Below, piece by piece: positions 5,846 to 8,485 of a DNA stretch of 8,485 bases. The position numbers were made by a program, and so were the translations under genes. Position 1 is the stretch's first letter; each line of letters begins with the position of its first letter. Source of the stretch: Haloferacaceae archaeon PL-Br10_E2g29 (GTDB taxonomy: Archaea; Halobacteriota; Halobacteria; Halobacteriales; Haloferacaceae). A model generated the notes under the pieces. That model was not told the DNA's origin. It saw only the letters and a program-made list of their open reading frames with translations, and did no database searches. Where the stretch lies: NCBI GenBank assembly GCA_001563965.1, contig LKMS01000059.1, positions 1 to 8,485 on the forward strand. Reading direction: 5' to 3'.

Positions 5846-6718
5846 ATGAAATGGACGACAGACTGGGGACTCCGTGGCCGAATGGGGCTGACGATGTTCC
5901 TCTTGTTCGCCCTCTACATCGTCTTTCTCGGGTTCCTCGTCGCCTTCACGAACGCCGGGCTCATCACGATCGTGATCGCCATGGGCGCGTTCTCGTTCGC
6001 CCAGTACTTTTTCAGCGACAAAATGGCGCTCTACAGCATGGGCGCAAACGTCGTCGACGAGGACGAAGCTCCCGAGTTGCACCGAATGGTCGAACGACTC
6101 TGCCAGCAGGCCGACCTTCCGAAGCCACAGGTCGCCATCGCCGACTCGCAGGTGCCGAACGCGTTTGCGACCGGCCGCAACCAGAAGAACGCGACGGTTG
6201 CGGTGACGACGGGGCTGATGCGGACACTCAATCAGGAGGAGCTCGAAGGTGTGATGGCCCACGAACTCGCGCACATCAAAAACCGCGACGTGATGGTGAT
6301 GACCATCGCCTCGTTCCTCTCGACGATTGCGTTCATCATCGTCCGGTGGGGCTGGCTGTTCGGCGGCAACGGCCGCAATCAGGCGCCGGTGTACGTCGCG
6401 ATTCTCGCCTCGCTCGTCGTCTGGGTGATCTCGTTCTTCCTCATTCGGGCGCTGAGTCGCTACCGCGAGTACGCCGCCGACCGCGGTGCGGCGTCGATCA
6501 CGGGCAACCCGGCGGCGTTGGCCTCGGCGCTCATGTCGATTAGCGGCCGGATGGACAAGGTGCCGAAGGAGGATCTGCGCGATCAGGCCGAAATGAACGC
6601 CTTCTTCATTATCCCGATTCGGTCGGGCTTCGTCGGGAGAATCGCGAGCACGCACCCGCCGACCGAGAAACGGATCGAGAAACTCCGCGAACTCGAACGC
6701 GAGCAGGAACTGGCCTGA
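5846..6718 (+). CDS. htpX: HtpX membrane zinc metalloprotease (M48 family)
   Basis: This 290-aa membrane protease degrades damaged or misfolded membrane proteins. Zinc is bound by H139 and H143 of the HELAH motif, with E140 as catalytic base, and by E208 in the YREYAADR segment. Hydrophobic stretches at about 14-34 and 37-56 form an N-terminal hairpin anchor. Two more at about 157-175 and 183-203 lie between the HELAH motif and the third zinc ligand, as in E. coli HtpX. SQVPNAFATG around 107-116 is the conserved edge-strand region before the active site. The C-terminus has STHPPTEKRIEKL, the family's closing motif. Length matches the family (about 290). The start ATG 5846 has a TATA-like box 25-29 nt upstream. 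The probable pspAB gene follows 47 bp later on the same strand, which suggests a shared role in membrane stress. Confidence 0.96.
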   Translation: MKWTTDWGLRGRMGLTMFLLFALYIVFLGFLVAFTNAGLITIVIAMGAFSFAQYFFSDKMALYSMGANVVDEDEAPELHRMVERLCQQADLPKPQVAIADSQVPNAFATGRNQKNATVAVTTGLMRTLNQEELEGVMAHELAHIKNRDVMVMTIASFLSTIAFIIVRWGWLFGGNGRNQAPVYVAILASLVVWVISFFLIRALSRYREYAADRGAASITGNPAALASALMSISGRMDKVPKEDLRDQAEMNAFFIIPIRSGFVGRIASTHPPTEKRIEKLRELEREQELA

Positions 6719-6737
6719 GCAGCGCCAGCCAACGAGC

Positions 6738-6744
6738 CTTTGAG
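6738..6744 (+). promoter_or_regulatory. Weak TATA-like box before pspAB
   Basis: CTTTGAG lies 22-28 nt before the ATG at 6766, inside the 47-bp gap after htpX. The match is poor, and co-transcription from the htpX promoter is just as likely. Confidence 0.25.
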
Positions 6745-6765
6745 CCTCCCTGTCGAACGGGTCGT

Positions 6766-7374
6766 ATGGGACTGATGGATACGGTGCGGTCGATTCTCGG
6801 CGTGAGCGCCGAGCGCGACGCAACCCGCGATGCCGACCCCGAGGATCTGTTTGGGATGTCGACCGCCTACGTGACGATGGAGGCGGATCTGGGCTATACG
6901 AACGCCGGCGCGGCGGCGCTGTGTTTCTCCTCGGTCGACAGCACGGATTTCGGCGACATGGTCGCGGAGGTCGAAGCGATTCTCGAAGCCGGTGCGGAGG
7001 AGACGGGAACAACGTTCAGCCAGCACAGCGATGACCACGGCTACAACTGGGTCGTGCTCGAGGACAGCGACCCCGAGGATCTGCTGACGACAATTCACTT
7101 TGCGGCCGATACGTTCATCGAGGAGGGCTATGGCTCTCGGCTGCTCGCGGCGGTGTTCGCGTTCGACAAGAGCGACACCGACCACGCCTACTGGATCTAC
7201 TCCTTCCGCCGCGGCGCGTACTACCCGTTTGTGCCGACCGGGACGCACGACCGCGATTCTCGTGCGGAGTTCAAACTTCAGTCGGTGCTCGACGGCGAGT
7301 TGGGCCTCGAACGCGACGAACAGTACTGGTACCCGCTGTGGCCCGACACGCCCGGCGGCTATCCGTGGGAATAA
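6766..7374 (+). CDS. pspAB: Probable PspA-associated protein PspAB
   Basis: This 202-aa acidic protein has no membrane helix or signal peptide. It begins MGLMDTVRSILG, and features include the aromatic segment AYWIYSFRRGAYYPFVPTG in the second half and the closing PLWPDTPGGYPWE. I recognise it as the family now called PspAB, described as associated with the phage-shock protein PspA and found beside htpX in haloarchaea and in actinobacterial gene neighbourhoods. The name comes from memory and from this position after htpX, not from a catalytic motif. The likely role is a cytosolic partner or regulator in envelope-stress response. ATG 6766 is chosen; the Met at 6775 would remove only three residues. 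No PspA gene lies in the window. If the PspAB name is wrong, it remains a conserved htpX-linked protein of unknown function. Confidence 0.65.
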   Translation: MGLMDTVRSILGVSAERDATRDADPEDLFGMSTAYVTMEADLGYTNAGAAALCFSSVDSTDFGDMVAEVEAILEAGAEETGTTFSQHSDDHGYNWVVLEDSDPEDLLTTIHFAADTFIEEGYGSRLLAAVFAFDKSDTDHAYWIYSFRRGAYYPFVPTGTHDRDSRAEFKLQSVLDGELGLERDEQYWYPLWPDTPGGYPWE

Positions 7375-7385
7375 CCGCTGTCGAA

Positions 7386-7404
7386 CGGTGTCACCGCTGA
7401 GCGG
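7386..7404. repeat. Two overlapping palindromes just after pspAB
   Basis: CGGTG-T-CACCG (7386-7396) and CCGCT-G-AGCGG (7394-7404) are both perfect 5-bp-arm palindromes with a single central base, and they share 3 bp. They begin 12 nt after the pspAB stop. Single-base spacers rule out simple hairpins, so protein-binding sites or chance in GC-rich DNA are the options. Confidence 0.3.
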
Positions 7405-7446
7405 GGGCGCTGTGTTGTCCTCGCTGTCGGCGTTGTGCGTCGACTC

Positions 7447-7540
7447 TACGATCCGTCGTGGGCCGATTTTACGATCCGTTATGAGTCGTTCTCGCGGTCG
7501 ATTTTTGCCGCGCATGGTCGGCACAGACTGGCTCGATTAT
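7447..7540. repeat. Short phased direct repeats in the radA upstream region
   Basis: TACGATCCGT occurs at 7447-7456 and again at 7470-7479, 23 bp apart. CGATTTT at 7464, CGATTTT at 7499 and CGATTAT at 7534 start exactly 35 bp apart; the first two extend to GGYCGATTTT. They occupy the 227-bp pspAB-radA intergenic region, in which I find no supportable gene. The T-runs at 7467-7470 and 7502-7506 may also serve as terminators for pspAB. The repeats are seen directly; a regulatory role is inference. Confidence 0.4.
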
Positions 7541-7563
7541 TTCACTTCCACTTTGCAGTTAAC

Positions 7564-7574
7564 GAGGCTTTATG
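7564..7574 (+). promoter_or_regulatory. radA promoter (BRE plus TATA-like box)
   Basis: GAGGC followed by TTTATG (7569-7574) lies 28-33 nt before the radA ATG, predicting a leader of zero to a few nucleotides. This is the best TATA-like match close to the gene. Confidence 0.55.
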
Positions 7575-7601
7575 TACCGAAGCGAGCAAACACGGAGTAC
7601 A

Positions 7602-8485
7602 ATGGCAGACGACGACCTCGAAAACCTTCCCGGCGTCGGACCCGCGACGGCCGACAAACTCATCGATGCGGGCTATGACTCCTATCAGTCGATCGCGGTC
7701 GCCTCCCCGGGCGAACTCTCGAACACCGCCGACATCGGGTCGAGCACCGCAACCGACATCATCAGCGCCGCGCGCGACGCCGCCGACATCGGGGGCTTCG
7801 AAACCGGTGAGCTGATTCTCGAACGCCGCCAGGAGATTGGCAAACTCTCGTGGCTGGTTCCCGCGGTCGACTCGCTGCTCGGCGGCGGCATCGAAACCCA
7901 GTCGATCACCGAGGTGTACGGCGAGTTCGGCGCGGGTAAATCACAGGTCACTCACCAGATGGCGGTCAACGTCCAGTTGCCGACCGAGCAGGGCGGGCTC
8001 CGTGGCTCGTGCATCTTCATCGATTCGGAAGACACCTTCCGGCCCGAGCGGATCGACGACATGGTTCGCGGGCTCGACGACGAGGTTCTCGAAGCCACGC
8101 TCGACGACCGCGGAATCGAGGGCTCGATCGACGACGAGGAGACGATGGAGGAACTCGTTGGCGACTTCCTCGACCGGATTCACGTCGCCAAAGCGTTCAA
8201 CTCCAACCACCAGATTCTGCTCGCCGAGAAAGCAAAAGAGCTCGCCGGCGAGCACGAAGAAGGCGAATGGCCCGTTCGCATCGTCTGTGTCGACTCGCTG
8301 ACCGCGCACTTCCGTGCGGAGTACGTCGGCCGGGGCGAACTGGCCGAGCGTCAGCAGAAACTCAACAAGCACCTCCACGACCTCATGCGAATTGGCGATT
8401 TGTTCAATACCGCCATTTTGGTCACCAATCAGGTCGCCTCCAACCCCGATTCGTACTTCGGCGACCCGACCCAGCCCATCGGGGG
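7602..8485 (+). CDS. radA: DNA repair and recombination protein RadA (3' truncated by window end)
   Basis: RadA is the archaeal RecA/Rad51 recombinase, which forms filaments on single-stranded DNA and drives homologous pairing and strand exchange. The frame is open from ATG 7602 to the window edge (294 codons plus 2 nt), so the gene continues beyond it. Visible are an N-terminal helix-hairpin-helix (LPGVGPATADKL, 9-20), the linker with the polymerisation Phe at 66 in GFETG, Walker A GEFGAGKS (107-114), the SEDTF segment (142-146) and Walker B RIVCVDS (226-232), then the GRGELAERQQKL region. The last residues (TNQVASNPDSYFGDP) lead into the L2/DNA-binding part, most of which is outside. About 50 C-terminal residues should be missing if it is of usual length (about 345). 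No intein is seen in the visible part. The haloarchaeal version has an acidic insertion near residues 175-190 and 215-222. Confidence 0.97.
   Translation, partial: MADDDLENLPGVGPATADKLIDAGYDSYQSIAVASPGELSNTADIGSSTATDIISAARDAADIGGFETGELILERRQEIGKLSWLVPAVDSLLGGGIETQSITEVYGEFGAGKSQVTHQMAVNVQLPTEQGGLRGSCIFIDSEDTFRPERIDDMVRGLDDEVLEATLDDRGIEGSIDDEETMEELVGDFLDRIHVAKAFNSNHQILLAEKAKELAGEHEEGEWPVRIVCVDSLTAHFRAEYVGRGELAERQQKLNKHLHDLMRIGDLFNTAILVTNQVASNPDSYFGDPTQPIG

Noticed and set aside
5834..7012. A 392-residue antisense frame across htpX and the start of pspAB
   Set aside because: It is His/Arg/Glu-rich low-complexity sequence mirroring htpX codons, with no motif or promoter.
7375..7601. Possible small gene between pspAB and radA
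   Set aside because: The frames open here are continuations of shadow frames of pspAB or radA. No start with a promoter and no protein-like composition was found.
7602..8485. Intein within radA
   Set aside because: Some archaeal radA genes carry inteins, but the visible sequence reads as continuous RadA through Walker A and Walker B. Sites beyond the window end cannot be judged.
1..8485. CRISPR array, insertion sequence, tRNA/rRNA gene or phage segment
   Set aside because: No regularly spaced long repeats, transposase, terminal inverted repeats, tRNA-like cloverleaf or phage protein were seen on either strand.

Overview
The window reads as an ordinary, densely packed chromosomal segment of a halophilic archaeon (class Halobacteria). 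The evidence is high GC with strong third-position G/C bias, Asp/Glu-rich and Lys-poor proteins, leaderless-style genes with TATA-like boxes about 25-30 nt before the ATG and no Shine-Dalgarno sequences, and archaeal informational genes (TFB, RadA, an NMD3-type protein). I cannot name the genus from sequence alone. I see no IS element, CRISPR array, tRNA, rRNA or phage gene, so most of this is core genome.

Left part (1-3256), all on the + strand. A 5'-truncated radical SAM protein with an atypical CX4CX2C cluster motif is followed by an uncharacterised beta-propeller-like protein (HVO_0234-type) and ribose-phosphate diphosphokinase (prs). A T-rich terminator follows prs, and then comes a HIT-family nucleotide hydrolase/transferase with an inverted repeat in its promoter region. 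prs supplies PRPP for nucleotide, His and Trp synthesis. Any functional link to the two upstream genes is inferred only from adjacency.

Middle (3257-5704). A 65-residue two-helix membrane protein on the - strand is divergent from a transcription factor B (TFB) paralogue. Between them is an AT-rich regulatory stretch carrying three TATA-like hexamers spaced exactly 24 bp apart. The TFB gene converges on an NMD3-type zinc protein on the - strand.

Right part (5705-8485). A 141-bp divergent promoter region serves the NMD3-type gene and htpX, a membrane zinc metalloprotease. htpX is followed by a probable pspAB, so the two look like a membrane-quality-control pair. After a 227-bp intergenic region with short phased repeats comes radA, the archaeal RecA/Rad51 recombinase, which runs off the window end after about 294 codons.

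I found no convincing new multi-gene system. The points most worth a second look are the radical SAM cysteine spacing, the propeller protein of unknown function next to prs, the phased TATA elements before tfb, the phased repeats before radA, and the htpX-pspAB pairing.
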